Positions 8,859 to 18,161 of a stretch of DNA of 64,000 bases are shown here, piece after piece. The stretch comes from Methylolobus aquaticus (lineage in GTDB: Bacteria; Pseudomonadota; Gammaproteobacteria; Methylococcales; Methylococcaceae), in the NCBI GenBank assembly GCA_004168015.1, contig SEYW01000015.1:41697-105696 (forward strand). The letters run 5' to 3'. The stretch's first letter is position 1; every line of letters begins with the position of its first letter. The notes under the pieces were generated by a model. It worked only from the letters and a program-made list of their open reading frames with translations. It made no database searches and was not told where the DNA came from. The translations under genes and the position numbers were made by a program.

Positions 8859-9971
8859 ATGAGCGTACCTTTGCGGCAACAGTTTACGGTAGCGAAATAT
8901 CTGCTGAAGCAGAAACTGCAGGGCGTGAAACGCTACCCGTTGGTCCTGATGCTTGAGCCTCTGTTTCGCTGCAACCTGGCCTGCGCCGGCTGCGGGAAAA
9001 TCGATTACCCGGACGAGATCCTTAATCGCCGGCTGAGCATCGACGAGTGTTTGCAGGCAGTGGACGAATGCGGGGCGCCAATCGTCTCTATCGCCGGCGG
9101 AGAGCCCTTGCTGCACAAGGAGTTGCCCGAGATCGTCGAGGGCATCATCGCGCGCGGTAAATACGTTTATCTGTGCACCAACGCGCTGCTGCTCAAGAAG
9201 CGGATCAACGATTATAAACCATCTCCGTTCCTCACGTTCTCCATACACCTGGACGGAAACAAGGAGCGGCATGATGCGTCCGTCTGCCAGCAAGGCGTGT
9301 TCGACCGGGCGGTCGAGGCGATCGAAATGGCGATGGCGAAAGGCTTTCGTGTGACCGTTAATTGCACGCTGTTCCAGGGGGAAGGCGCGGAAGAGGTCGC
9401 CGAATTTCTGGATCATACGAAACGCCTGGGTGTCGAGGGCGTGACGATTGCTCCGGGATTCAGCTACGAGCACGCGCCGCAGCAGGACATCTTCATCAAG
9501 ATGCAGGAGAGCAAGAATCTGTTCCGCAACCTTTTCAAGATCGGGCGCGGACGCAAATGGAAGCTGAATCACTCCAGCCTTTATCTCGATTTCCTCGCCG
9601 GCAACCAGTCGTACAACTGCACGCCATGGGGTAACCCGACGCGGAATGTGTTCGGCTGGCAGAAGCCCTGTTACCTGCTGGTCGACGAGGGCTACGCGCC
9701 GAGCTACAAGGCGTTGATCGAAGACACGCCGTGGCACAAGTACGGGAACTCGAAGAACCCGAAATGCGCGAACTGCATGGCGCACTGTGGCTATGAGGCC
9801 ACAGCCGTAGAGGATGCGATGCGCAAGCCCTGGAAGGCAGCCTGGGTGTCCTTGATGGGGCCGCGGACATCCGGACCACTGGCGCCTGAGGCGGTTCCGG
9901 AATATGAGTCCGATGTCCAGCCCGTGACGGCTTCAGCAAGGCCGTCAATCCGCATTCAAGCGGTCGACTGA
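8859..9971 (+). CDS. hpnH: Radical SAM adenosylhopane synthase HpnH
   Basis: A 370-residue radical SAM enzyme with the cluster motif CNLACAGC (Cys38, Cys42, Cys45) and a glycine-rich SIAGGEPLL SAM-binding strand near residue 77. A C-terminal group of cysteines (CANCMAHCGYE near residue 300) probably binds an auxiliary site, as in other HpnH proteins. HpnH adds a 5'-deoxyadenosyl radical to diploptene to form adenosylhopane, the first C35 hopanoid. The start has a good AGGAGAG ribosome binding site 7 bases upstream. It is transcribed away from the sqs-shc operon and ends before a strong terminator. Confidence 0.93.
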   Translation: MSVPLRQQFTVAKYLLKQKLQGVKRYPLVLMLEPLFRCNLACAGCGKIDYPDEILNRRLSIDECLQAVDECGAPIVSIAGGEPLLHKELPEIVEGIIARGKYVYLCTNALLLKKRINDYKPSPFLTFSIHLDGNKERHDASVCQQGVFDRAVEAIEMAMAKGFRVTVNCTLFQGEGAEEVAEFLDHTKRLGVEGVTIAPGFSYEHAPQQDIFIKMQESKNLFRNLFKIGRGRKWKLNHSSLYLDFLAGNQSYNCTPWGNPTRNVFGWQKPCYLLVDEGYAPSYKALIEDTPWHKYGNSKNPKCANCMAHCGYEATAVEDAMRKPWKAAWVSLMGPRTSGPLAPEAVPEYESDVQPVTASARPSIRIQAVD

Positions 9972-10016
9972 GGCCCGAAGAAAAAAACCCTTCAGGGGCT
10001 TCTGACCGGGATCAAG

Positions 10017-10055
10017 GGCGGGGCAGACCATTACCACCGGTCTGCCCCGCCTTTT
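10017..10055 (+). terminator. Strong rho-independent terminator after hpnH
   Basis: A perfect 13-bp stem (GGCGGGGCAGACC and its complement) with a 9-base loop is followed by TTTT on the plus strand. It lies between the convergent hpnH and apt genes; with only a short A tract on the other side it acts mainly on hpnH transcripts. Confidence 0.9.
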
Positions 10056-10149
10056 GTTGTTCCGACGCTAATGTTCCAAAGCGCGGACACTCGGATGCTG
10101 CGGCCGCGCGGCTATGGCCGAGATTCCGGATCCAGGAAAAATGGCGGCG

Positions 10150-10665
10150 TCAGTAAGCCAGCAGTGAATGAACCGGGTAGTCGTCGAGCACTTGCCGGCC
10201 GCCCAAGCCTTCGAGTTCGATCACGAACGCGCAGCCGACTACCTCGGCATTGAGTTGCCGGATCAGGTCGCAGCTCGCTCTGGCGGTCCCGCCTGTTGCG
10301 AGCAGGTCATCCACCAGCAACACGCGGTCACGATCCCCCACGGCGTCGGTATGCACTTCCAGCGATGCTGACCCATATTCCAGATCATAAGAGACTGACT
10401 CGACGTCATAGGGCAGTTTGCCCGGTTTGCGCAGCGGCACGAAGCCGACACCCAGTTCCCACGCTGCCAGGGATCCGAAGATAAACCCCCGCGCTTCCAT
10501 GCCGCCGACGGCAGTGATGTCCTGATCGCGGAAGGGCTGAACCAAATGATCAACCGCTAGCCGCAATGCGGCGGGATCCCTGACCAGTGGTGTGATGTCG
10601 CGGAAAACGATCCCCGGCTTCGGGAAGTCGGGAATCGCGCGGATTCTTTCGCGCAGGCGGTGCAC
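10150..10665 (-). CDS. apt: Adenine phosphoribosyltransferase
   Basis: A 171-residue type I phosphoribosyltransferase. The PRPP-binding loop is VLLVDDLLATGGTA (about residues 115-128), and the N-terminal FPKPGIVFRDITPL and GGMEARGFIFG motifs are those of adenine-specific enzymes. It salvages adenine to AMP in the cytoplasm. In this neighbourhood it could also reuse adenine released by HpnG (inference). The start is GTG, two bases after the stop of dxs, so the genes are probably co-transcribed. Confidence 0.95.
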   Translation of the reverse strand: MHRLRERIRAIPDFPKPGIVFRDITPLVRDPAALRLAVDHLVQPFRDQDITAVGGMEARGFIFGSLAAWELGVGFVPLRKPGKLPYDVESVSYDLEYGSASLEVHTDAVGDRDRVLLVDDLLATGGTARASCDLIRQLNAEVVGCAFVIELEGLGGRQVLDDYPVHSLLAY

Positions 10666-10667
10666 GC

Positions 10668-12578
10668 CTACTTGCTCTTCGATCGGGCCAAGACGGGAGG
10701 CTTGAGTTTGGCCGTTGCCTCGAGATAGCGGCGGACCGATTGTTCGATGCCGGCCGCATCTAGGCCGCTTTCGGACAGCAATTCCTCGCGGCTCGCGTGT
10801 TCAAGGAAGACATCGCTGAGGCCGAGGTGGACCACCGGAATCAGATAATGATGTCGACTCAGGGCTTCGCTGACGGCAGCACCCGCACCGCCGGCGATTG
10901 CATTTTCTTCGACCGTAACCAGTACGTCATGGGTGCGGGCCATCTCGAGGATCAGCGCCTCGTCGAGCGGCTTTACGAAGCGCATATTCACGACCGTCGC
11001 ATCCAGGGCCTCGCCGGCTTGCAAAGCCGGCTCGACCATCGTTCCGAAGGCCAACAGCGCCAGGGTCGATCCGTGGCGCTTGATTTCGGCCTTGCCAATC
11101 GGCAGGGCTGCCATTTCGGCGACAGGCGCGACGCCCGGTCCCTTGCCACGCGGATACCGGACGGCGGCAGGGCCATCATGCCGGAATCCTGTGTAGAGCA
11201 TCTGCCGACACTCATTTTCGTCGGCAGGCGCCATGATCAGCATGTTCGGAATGCAGCGCAGATAGCTCAGGTCGAAGCTGCCGGCGTGGGTCGGGCCGTC
11301 CGGTCCGACCAGGCCGGCGCGGTCGATGGCGAACAACACCGGCAGATTCTGTAGCGCGACGTCGTGAATCAACTGGTCGTAGGCGCGCTGCAGGAACGTC
11401 GAGTAGATTGCCACGACGGGCTTGTAACCCTCGCAGGCCTGCCCGCCGGCGAGTGTGACGGCATGCTGCTCGGCGATACCGACGTCGAAGTACCGGTCAG
11501 GGAAGCGCTTGGAGAATTCCACGAGGCCGGAACCTTCGCGCATTGCGGGTGTGATGCCGAGCAGTCGCGGATCCTGTTCGGCCATGTCGCAAAGCCACTG
11601 TCCGAAGATCTCGGTGTAGGTGGGCGATCCGGGTTTTGACTTGGGCAGATGGTCCTGCGTCGGATCGAATTTTCCGACCGCGTGATAAGCCACGGGGTCC
11701 GCTTCAGCGGGCGCATAGCCCTTGCCTTTTTGCGTCACGACGTGCAGGAAACGGGGCCCTGGCAGTTCACGGAGATTGCGCAGGGTGGTGACGAGCGTAT
11801 CGATATCGTGGCCGTCGATCGGGCCGATGTAGTTAAACCCGAGTTCCTCGAACAGCGTTCCGGGGATCACCATGCCCTTCATGTGTTCCTCGGCCCGCCG
11901 GGCCAGTTCCCACACGCTCGGCATGTGCCGTCGCAGCAACTGGCGGCTGCCTTCGCGGACTGTCGTGTATAACTTGCCCGACAACAGTTTCGCGAGATAG
12001 TTGTTCAGCGCGCCGACATTCGGGGAGATCGACATCTCGTTATCGTTGAGTATCACCAACAGGTTCGCGTCCAACACGCCCGCATGGTTCAGGGCCTCGA
12101 ATGCCATGCCGCCGGTCAGCCCCCCATCGCCGATGATCGCGACCGCATGGTTGTTGCGGTGGTCCAGACCGGCAGCAATCGCCATGCCGAGCGCAGCGCT
12201 GATCGAGGTGCTGGAGTGACCGACCCCGAAACAGTCGAACTCGCATTCATCGCGATTGGGGAAGGCAGACAACCCATCCTTGCGGCGGATCGTCGAAATG
12301 CGGTCGCGACGACCGGTCAGAATCTTGTGCGGATAGGCCTGATGTCCGACATCCCAGACGACCTTGTCCTGCGGGGTGTCGAAGACGTAATGCAAGGCGA
12401 CGGTCAGTTCGATCGTGCCCAGTCCCGCCGCGAAATGTCCGCCTGACTGACTCACCGTCTCGAGCAGAAACGCGCGCAACTCCTCGGTCAGTTGGGGAAG
12501 CTGATCTTCACTCAGGCGGCGCAGATCCAGAGGGCTGTCGATGCTCTGCAGCAATGGATAGGCGTGAGAGTCGGTCAT
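10668..12578 (-). CDS. dxs: 1-deoxy-D-xylulose-5-phosphate synthase
   Basis: A 636-residue thiamine-diphosphate enzyme, close to the usual 620. Visible are the TPP-binding stretch GDGGLTGG with the following NDNEMS, the transketolase-like [11 protein letters not shown] motif, and a C-terminal domain. It condenses pyruvate and glyceraldehyde 3-phosphate in the first step of the MEP isoprenoid pathway and so feeds ispA and the hopanoid operon. The ATG at 12578 is chosen because residues before it are not conserved; a start 57 bases upstream is also open. It lies downstream of ispA with a 156-base gap that holds its own promoter, and upstream of apt. Confidence 0.96.
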   Translation of the reverse strand: MTDSHAYPLLQSIDSPLDLRRLSEDQLPQLTEELRAFLLETVSQSGGHFAAGLGTIELTVALHYVFDTPQDKVVWDVGHQAYPHKILTGRRDRISTIRRKDGLSAFPNRDECEFDCFGVGHSSTSISAALGMAIAAGLDHRNNHAVAIIGDGGLTGGMAFEALNHAGVLDANLLVILNDNEMSISPNVGALNNYLAKLLSGKLYTTVREGSRQLLRRHMPSVWELARRAEEHMKGMVIPGTLFEELGFNYIGPIDGHDIDTLVTTLRNLRELPGPRFLHVVTQKGKGYAPAEADPVAYHAVGKFDPTQDHLPKSKPGSPTYTEIFGQWLCDMAEQDPRLLGITPAMREGSGLVEFSKRFPDRYFDVGIAEQHAVTLAGGQACEGYKPVVAIYSTFLQRAYDQLIHDVALQNLPVLFAIDRAGLVGPDGPTHAGSFDLSYLRCIPNMLIMAPADENECRQMLYTGFRHDGPAAVRYPRGKGPGVAPVAEMAALPIGKAEIKRHGSTLALLAFGTMVEPALQAGEALDATVVNMRFVKPLDEALILEMARTHDVLVTVEENAIAGGAGAAVSEALSRHHYLIPVVHLGLSDVFLEHASREELLSESGLDAAGIEQSVRRYLEATAKLKPPVLARSKSK

Positions 12579-12659
12579 GGGTGCTGTGTTCCAGTGTTGA
12601 CTGAGGTGCGCCGGTCGGTCGGATCGGGCAGGCACTCAGGGCGGGCGTCTCTGGCCCGC

Positions 12660-12688
12660 ATTATGTTACGACGGATGGTCCCTTTCAA
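12660..12688 (-). promoter_or_regulatory. Sigma-70-type promoter for dxs
   Basis: On the minus strand, TTGAAA (12688-12683) and CATAAT (12665-12660) are separated by 17 bases, and each matches consensus at 5 of 6 positions. A GC hairpin (GCGGGC arms, 12641-12659) immediately follows the -10, at or just after the predicted transcription start. Confidence 0.6.
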
Positions 12689-12734
12689 GGCGCGGAGCCC
12701 CGTCCTATCCGGGGGATACCGGCCGGCATGGGCA

Positions 12735-13637
12735 TCAGTTTCGGCGTTCGATAACGAACTGCGCCAGGGCTCGCAACACGCTTCCGCGCTCACCCAGAGG
12801 TGACAGGCTGTCCACCGCTTCCTCGTAGAGCTCGCGAGCCTTCTGCCGCGCGCCCGAAAGGCCCAGCAGCGCCGGATAGTTCGGCTTGTTGTGGTCGCGG
12901 TCCTTGCCCTGCGTCTTGCCCAGCGTCTGGGTGTCACTTTCCTCGTCCAGGATATCGTCCTGTATCTGAAAGGCGAGGCCGATCGACTTGGCATAGTGGT
13001 CCAGCCGGTCGCTGGTTTCGTCCGGCAGATCCGGGTGAGCGAGGCACGCCAGTTTGACGCTAACCCGGATCAGCGCTCCGGTTTTCCGGATGTGCATGTT
13101 CTCGAGTTCAACGATGTCCAGCGCCTTGCCGACGGCATCGAGATCGATGGCCTGTCCCCCGACCATGCCGAACGAACCGCTGGCCAGTGCCAGTGCCTCG
13201 ATCATGGACAGGCGCGCGGCTGCCGGAACCTTCAGTGTCGGATCGTCGGCGAGAACCTGAAACGCCAGCGTCTGCAGCCCGTCGCCGGCAAGGATCGCGG
13301 TCGCCTCGTCGTAAGCCTTGTGGCAAGTGGGCTTCCCGCGCCGCAGATCGTCATCGTCCATCGCGGGCAGATCGTCGTGGATCAGCGAGTAGACATGAAT
13401 GAGCTCGACCGCGCATGCCGGCGCATCCAGCACCTCGAAAGGAAGTTCCAGGGCTCGACCGGTGGCATAGGTCAGCAGGGGTCGTAGCCGCTTCCCGCCC
13501 CCGAGGACGGAGTAACGCATGGCCTGGTGCAGGCGCTCCGGGGGCTTCGAGACCGGCGGCAGGCGTGCGTCCAGAGCGGCTTCCGCCCGTTCCTGGCATA
13601 GGAGCATGAACGCTTTGAGGTTCGATTCGGCAGTCAT
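12735..13637 (-). CDS. ispA: Farnesyl diphosphate synthase (polyprenyl synthetase)
   Basis: A 300-residue short-chain trans-prenyltransferase. The first aspartate-rich motif is DDLPAMDDDDLRRG near residue 90 and the second is DDILDEESD near residue 228; both bind Mg-diphosphate. Length and motifs match bacterial IspA, which makes the C15 farnesyl diphosphate used by the squalene synthase at 7.4-8.6 kb. In E. coli xseB, ispA and dxs are adjacent; here xseB is not upstream, where the divergent parE is found instead. Confidence 0.95.
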   Translation of the reverse strand: MTAESNLKAFMLLCQERAEAALDARLPPVSKPPERLHQAMRYSVLGGGKRLRPLLTYATGRALELPFEVLDAPACAVELIHVYSLIHDDLPAMDDDDLRRGKPTCHKAYDEATAILAGDGLQTLAFQVLADDPTLKVPAAARLSMIEALALASGSFGMVGGQAIDLDAVGKALDIVELENMHIRKTGALIRVSVKLACLAHPDLPDETSDRLDHYAKSIGLAFQIQDDILDEESDTQTLGKTQGKDRDHNKPNYPALLGLSGARQKARELYEEAVDSLSPLGERGSVLRALAQFVIERRN

Positions 13638-13789
13638 CGGGTAGGGCGATAAGAGGGAGTTACAAGAGATCGGGTGCTAACTAGCGGGCCGGTGCCGTCA
13701 GTCGTCGCGCAAGCCGAAGGAATGCGCGCGCCGTCCGGCCGGGACGCGATGACGCTCGTGGCCATTCGGTTCGTCTTTTTTTCAACAGA

Positions 13790-13819
13790 TTATCGCAGAG
13801 TTTGCAACTTGATTAAAAT
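13790..13819 (+). promoter_or_regulatory. Possible promoter for parE
   Basis: TTATCG and TAAAAT with an 18-base spacer lie in an A/T-rich stretch upstream of parE. The -10 is a 5 of 6 match; the -35 is weak. The initiating region also contains a tiny ATG-ACG-GAT-TGA frame. Confidence 0.4.
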
Positions 13820-13879
13820 GACGGATTGAAATCCTCGTCCCTTCCCCGAGCCCATAGCCCCGGAGCCCCCTTAGCCGCG

Positions 13880-15766
13880 ATGAGCCAGGCCTACGATGCA
13901 TCAGCGATAGAAGTCCTTAGCGGTCTCGACCCGGTGCGGCGACGACCGGGCATGTACACCGACACGACGCGCCCGAACCATCTCGTGCAGGAGGTCGTCG
14001 ACAACAGCGTCGACGAGGCGCTGGCCGGGTTCGCGACGCGTATCGAGGTTCGTCTGTTCGACGACGGGGGCATCGAGGTGCGCGATGACGGCCGCGGCAT
14101 GCCGGTGGATACGCACCCGGAACTGGGTGTCTCGGGGGTCGAAGTCATCCTGACGCGCCTGCATGCCGGGGGGAAATTCTCACACAAGACCTACCGCTTC
14201 TCCGGCGGCCTCCACGGCGTGGGCGTTTCGGTCGTCAACGCCCTATCGCGGCAACTCGAGGTGGAGATCCGCCGCGGCGGCAAGATCTACGGTATGCGCT
14301 ACGGGAGCGGCGACAAACTCGGCGAATTGCAGGAAATCGGCACGGCGGGAAAAAGGGAAAGTGGCACGATCATCCGCTTCTGGCCGGACCCCAGCTATTT
14401 CGACTCCGCCCGGGTGTCCAGGGCGCGGCTCATCCATCTGCTGCGGGCCAAGGCGGTCTTGTGTCCCGGCCTGGCGATCCGCCTGATCGATGACGAAAAG
14501 GCGACCGATGAAACCTGGTGTTACGAGAACGGCTTGACGCAATACCTGCACGATCAGATCGGCGCGGCCGAGTGCGTGCCGGAGGAGGCCTTTCGCGGCT
14601 CGATGGAAGGGCGTCGGGAGGCGGCGGACTGGGCCTTGCTGTGGTCGCGCGATGCGGCGGTGCAGGTGGCCGAGAGTTACGTGAACCTGGTGCCGACGCC
14701 GCAGGGAGGGACCCATGTCAATGGTCTCAGGACGGGGCTCACCGAAGCGTTGCGGGAGTTTTGCGAGTACCGCAACCTGCTGCCGCGAGGGCTTCGGCTC
14801 GCGCCGGAAGACGTCTGGGAGTGCGTGCACTACGTCCTATCGGTGAAGCTCGAAGAGCCGCAGTTCTCCGGACAGACGAAGGAACGGCTCAGTTCACGCG
14901 AATGCGCGGCTTTCGTATCGGGGGTCGTCAAGGATTCCTTCACTCTCTGGCTGAACGAACATCCGGCGGTCGGCGAGCAGATTGCCACGCTGGCCGTGGA
15001 AAGCGCGCAGCGGCGGCTGCGCGCGAGCCGGCAGGTGACGCGCAAGAAGATCAGCAGCGGTCCGGCTCTGCCCGGCAAGTTGGCCGATTGCGCGGCCCAG
15101 GACGGCGCGCGGACCGAACTGTTTCTAGTGGAGGGCGACTCCGCGGGCGGCTCCGCGAAGCAGGCGCGCGACAAGGATTTCCAAGCGATCATGCCACTGC
15201 GCGGCAAAATCTTGAACACTTGGGAAGTGGGATCGGAAGAGATTCTGGCCTCGCAGGAGGTGCATGACATCAGCGTCGCGCTGGGCGTCGACCCGAATTC
15301 CAGCGAACTCGCCGGCTTGCGCTACGGGAAGGTCTGCATCCTGGCCGATGCGGATTCCGACGGCAACCATATCGCCACCTTGCTCTGCGCGTTGTTCGTG
15401 CGGCATTTTCGCGCCCTCGTCGAGGCGGGACATGTCTTCGTCGCGATGCCCCCCTTGTACCGCATCGATATCGGCAAGCAGGTCTACTATGCGCTGGACG
15501 AGGGTGAGAAGCAGGGTGTGCTCGATCGCATCGAGGCTGAAAAGATCAAGGGCAAGGTCAACGTGCAGCGGTTCAAGGGGCTAGGTGAGATGAATCCCTC
15601 CCAACTGCGCGAGACGACGCTGAATCCCGATACGCGACGGCTGGTGCAGATGACGCTCGAGGACCGCCAGGCTACCGATCAGCGGCTGGATCTGCTGCTG
15701 GCCAAGAAGCGCTCCGCCGACCGGCGGGTTTGGCTGGAGGAAAAGGGTAACCTGGCCGAGGTCTGA
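13880..15766 (+). CDS. parE: DNA topoisomerase IV subunit B
   Basis: A 628-residue GHKL ATPase subunit. The ATP site shows EVVDNSVDEAL and the HGVGVSVVNALS lid, and the TOPRIM region shows EGDSAGG and DADSDGNHI, followed by QRFKGLGEMNP. The short length, without the C-terminal insertion of GyrB from related bacteria, and the N-terminal VRRRPGMYTDTTRP agree with ParE. With ParC it decatenates daughter chromosomes; parC is not in the window. The ATG at 13880 is chosen over a TTG at 13826 because conserved sequence begins there. It is divergent from ispA and converges on the cis/trans isomerase gene. Confidence 0.95.
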   Translation: MSQAYDASAIEVLSGLDPVRRRPGMYTDTTRPNHLVQEVVDNSVDEALAGFATRIEVRLFDDGGIEVRDDGRGMPVDTHPELGVSGVEVILTRLHAGGKFSHKTYRFSGGLHGVGVSVVNALSRQLEVEIRRGGKIYGMRYGSGDKLGELQEIGTAGKRESGTIIRFWPDPSYFDSARVSRARLIHLLRAKAVLCPGLAIRLIDDEKATDETWCYENGLTQYLHDQIGAAECVPEEAFRGSMEGRREAADWALLWSRDAAVQVAESYVNLVPTPQGGTHVNGLRTGLTEALREFCEYRNLLPRGLRLAPEDVWECVHYVLSVKLEEPQFSGQTKERLSSRECAAFVSGVVKDSFTLWLNEHPAVGEQIATLAVESAQRRLRASRQVTRKKISSGPALPGKLADCAAQDGARTELFLVEGDSAGGSAKQARDKDFQAIMPLRGKILNTWEVGSEEILASQEVHDISVALGVDPNSSELAGLRYGKVCILADADSDGNHIATLLCALFVRHFRALVEAGHVFVAMPPLYRIDIGKQVYYALDEGEKQGVLDRIEAEKIKGKVNVQRFKGLGEMNPSQLRETTLNPDTRRLVQMTLEDRQATDQRLDLLLAKKRSADRRVWLEEKGNLAEV

Positions 15767-15784
15767 GCGCGCCCGTCTTCCTCC

Positions 15785-18157
15785 TCAGCGGTTCTCGAAA
15801 CGGTTGTAGTCGAACAGACCCGCTTCGATCGGTGTTTGCGTGCGGTAGATCCGGTGCAGCGCGTCGCTGTGCTCCCAGAAGTCGGGATGGGTGCGCCTGA
15901 CGCCGAACTCGGTCAGCAGTCGCCCGAAATCGGCTTCAGTACCGAGCCTTGTAATCGCATCGACGAAACGGGGTAAATCGCCGATGTCGACCTTGAAAAA
16001 CGCATTCGGGTAGGCGCCGATGAAGCCCGGCGCGACCGTCATCCGGTCTTCCGCCGGAAGCCTCCGTTCCTTGAACAGATGCGAGATGTTCGCCCGCGCC
16101 GCATCCTCGAGCAGCGTGTAGATTCCGACGGTGCGTGCGCCGCCGGAACTGCGTTCGACGATCTCCACGAAGGAGGTCTCGGGCATCAGCGACAGGGCGG
16201 GGCCCTGTGCCTGGGTCAGACGCCGCAGCGGTTCCCGGACCCGCGCATCCTCGGCTCGATCCAGATCGTGGCGGCGATCGAGCACGGGTGCCAGTCGCGC
16301 GCGCAGCATTCCGAAAAGTTCGGTCTTCGGATCCCGCGTCGCGTAGGGGATGCCGGTCTGTTGCCGAAAATCGATCCGCTGGCCCAACAGGTAGTCCTTG
16401 ACCTCCTGGCTGGCATCCCGATACCAGAAGTCGCGAATCTGTGTCCGGATTTCCTTCGGAAGCAGGATCAGGAAGTTGAACTCACCCTCCATGCGCAGGA
16501 AGTCCATGTAGAGGCGAGAGAATAACTGGTGACCGACGTTGCCGTAGACATCGAAGCCGGCAACCAGCAGGTAGTGGATGCGCTCCAGCAGCGAGTAGGT
16601 CACGACCCAGGCGGTCTTCGGTGGCTCCCCGACCAGACCCTGCACCACCGACGCGCTGTCGAAGTGCCGGAAGATCGTCAGCGCGGCGTTGGGGTTGGTC
16701 CCGTCGCCGTTCCAGATCTTCTTCAGTGTGATGCTCTCGCGTCGGGGCAGGGATTCTTCCAGCTTGCGCTGCTTGGCCTGCAGTTGACGGTTCTGTGCTG
16801 CCGAATACCGCAGCCAGGTCGTCAATAGCAACGGGTTGCTTTCCTCCTCGGCCGGCAGCCTGAGATTGCCGCTTTGCCGGGCGAGGAAGTCGCCGCTACG
16901 CGCCATCACTTCAGAGTCCGGATCAAGAAACACAGCCCAGAAACGGTCGTCGATCACGTTCAGTGCGACCTGCCCGCGACACACCGGCCCCTTGATGAAG
17001 CCCATGACGATGAACTGGGCTTCGTCCAGCATGAAGCGGTAACGGCTGCGGACCGGAATCGCCTGGTATGCGACGAAGGGGTTCGATGCGACCTCGGGAC
17101 GATAGGACGGCAACGCGACGACAGAGTAGGGCGCCTCCAGGAAAAGCGAACGCCACAGCGCCATGCGGGCCGCGTTCAGGGCATAGGGCATGTGCGTCTT
17201 GGCGAGCATCGTGCCGGGTGCAGGCTCGATGCGATAGTAGACGCGCGGGACTCCCGGGTCGTCGTAAGGGCGGCGCGTGAAGATCGGATCCGCTTTCTGT
17301 CCCGGTGGTGTGCGCGAGCGAATGATACGGAAGAAGGGTCCGCCCGGGTGCTCGGAAAAGTGCAAGTGCCCGAGGAACAGATGTTCGTAGACGTAACGGC
17401 TCATCAACTGTTCCTTCAGCGAAGAGCCGTTCAGAAACCGCTCCCATTCGGCGATGGCATCGCGATACACCGTCGGGATCGTATCCGGCGCCGAATCCGG
17501 TGCGCCGACTTCCAGCCAGCGTAGCACTGTTCGGTGTTCCCGCGCATTGAGTCCAGGCAGGCCGTAAGGCATGCCCCAATCGGGATAGGACTCGGCAAAC
17601 GAATCGAACTCTTCGATACGGGGGCACTGCTGCTTCCGGTCGAGCGAGAAATCGAAGCTGTCTGGCAGTCGGTCGACTCGTGGCAGGGGGCGGTCGTGCT
17701 TGAGCTGAAGCATCCGGGCCATCACGCCGCCGGCAAGGTTCGCCTGGGGTGTCTGCTCGCGCTCGTTCAATACCGGGTAGAACGAGCGCTCGCGCCATTC
17801 CGGCGTGGTTCGCGCATCCTCGAACAAGCGCGTCAAGCGTGCAGCGATCAGCCGCGAGCCGTCGTAGACCTTGGCCTTGTTGGCACCCCGATCGATGCCC
17901 TCGTAGGCCGTCAGATTGAGCTGGCAAGGCGCGTCGTAACAGCCGTGGCAGACCGCGCAGCGGCTGTCGAGAATGGGCTTGACGTCGCGCCGGAAGTCGA
18001 TCGCGCTGCCAGCGGCAGCGACCGGGTGCATACGGGGCCGCTCGACACCGAAGGCGCGGTCCAGCGCTAGCCGGTTCTGCCAGGCGCAGCCGGCGATGCC
18101 TAGCAGCAGGAGTAGCATCAGCGCGCGCCGAAACCCTGGCATGATTGGCTTGCGCAT
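15785..18157 (-). CDS. cti: Fatty acid cis/trans isomerase (periplasmic, heme c)
   Basis: About 790 residues. The N terminus is a lipoprotein-type signal with lipobox LGIAGC (Cys24), followed by one heme c motif CAVCH (Cys67, Cys70, His71) in the context DFRRDVKPILDSRC. The long remainder matches the fatty acid cis/trans isomerase family. The enzyme turns cis-unsaturated acyl chains of membrane lipids into trans without shifting the bond, a rapid response to solvents and heat described in Pseudomonas and Vibrio. The ATG at 18157 is preferred over an upstream TTG because it gives a proper signal peptide. It begins 4 bases after the mutarotase gene, so they form an operon. Confidence 0.92.
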   Translation of the reverse strand: MRKPIMPGFRRALMLLLLLGIAGCAWQNRLALDRAFGVERPRMHPVAAAGSAIDFRRDVKPILDSRCAVCHGCYDAPCQLNLTAYEGIDRGANKAKVYDGSRLIAARLTRLFEDARTTPEWRERSFYPVLNEREQTPQANLAGGVMARMLQLKHDRPLPRVDRLPDSFDFSLDRKQQCPRIEEFDSFAESYPDWGMPYGLPGLNAREHRTVLRWLEVGAPDSAPDTIPTVYRDAIAEWERFLNGSSLKEQLMSRYVYEHLFLGHLHFSEHPGGPFFRIIRSRTPPGQKADPIFTRRPYDDPGVPRVYYRIEPAPGTMLAKTHMPYALNAARMALWRSLFLEAPYSVVALPSYRPEVASNPFVAYQAIPVRSRYRFMLDEAQFIVMGFIKGPVCRGQVALNVIDDRFWAVFLDPDSEVMARSGDFLARQSGNLRLPAEEESNPLLLTTWLRYSAAQNRQLQAKQRKLEESLPRRESITLKKIWNGDGTNPNAALTIFRHFDSASVVQGLVGEPPKTAWVVTYSLLERIHYLLVAGFDVYGNVGHQLFSRLYMDFLRMEGEFNFLILLPKEIRTQIRDFWYRDASQEVKDYLLGQRIDFRQQTGIPYATRDPKTELFGMLRARLAPVLDRRHDLDRAEDARVREPLRRLTQAQGPALSLMPETSFVEIVERSSGGARTVGIYTLLEDAARANISHLFKERRLPAEDRMTVAPGFIGAYPNAFFKVDIGDLPRFVDAITRLGTEADFGRLLTEFGVRRTHPDFWEHSDALHRIYRTQTPIEAGLFDYNRFENR

Positions 18158-18161
18158 CGCG

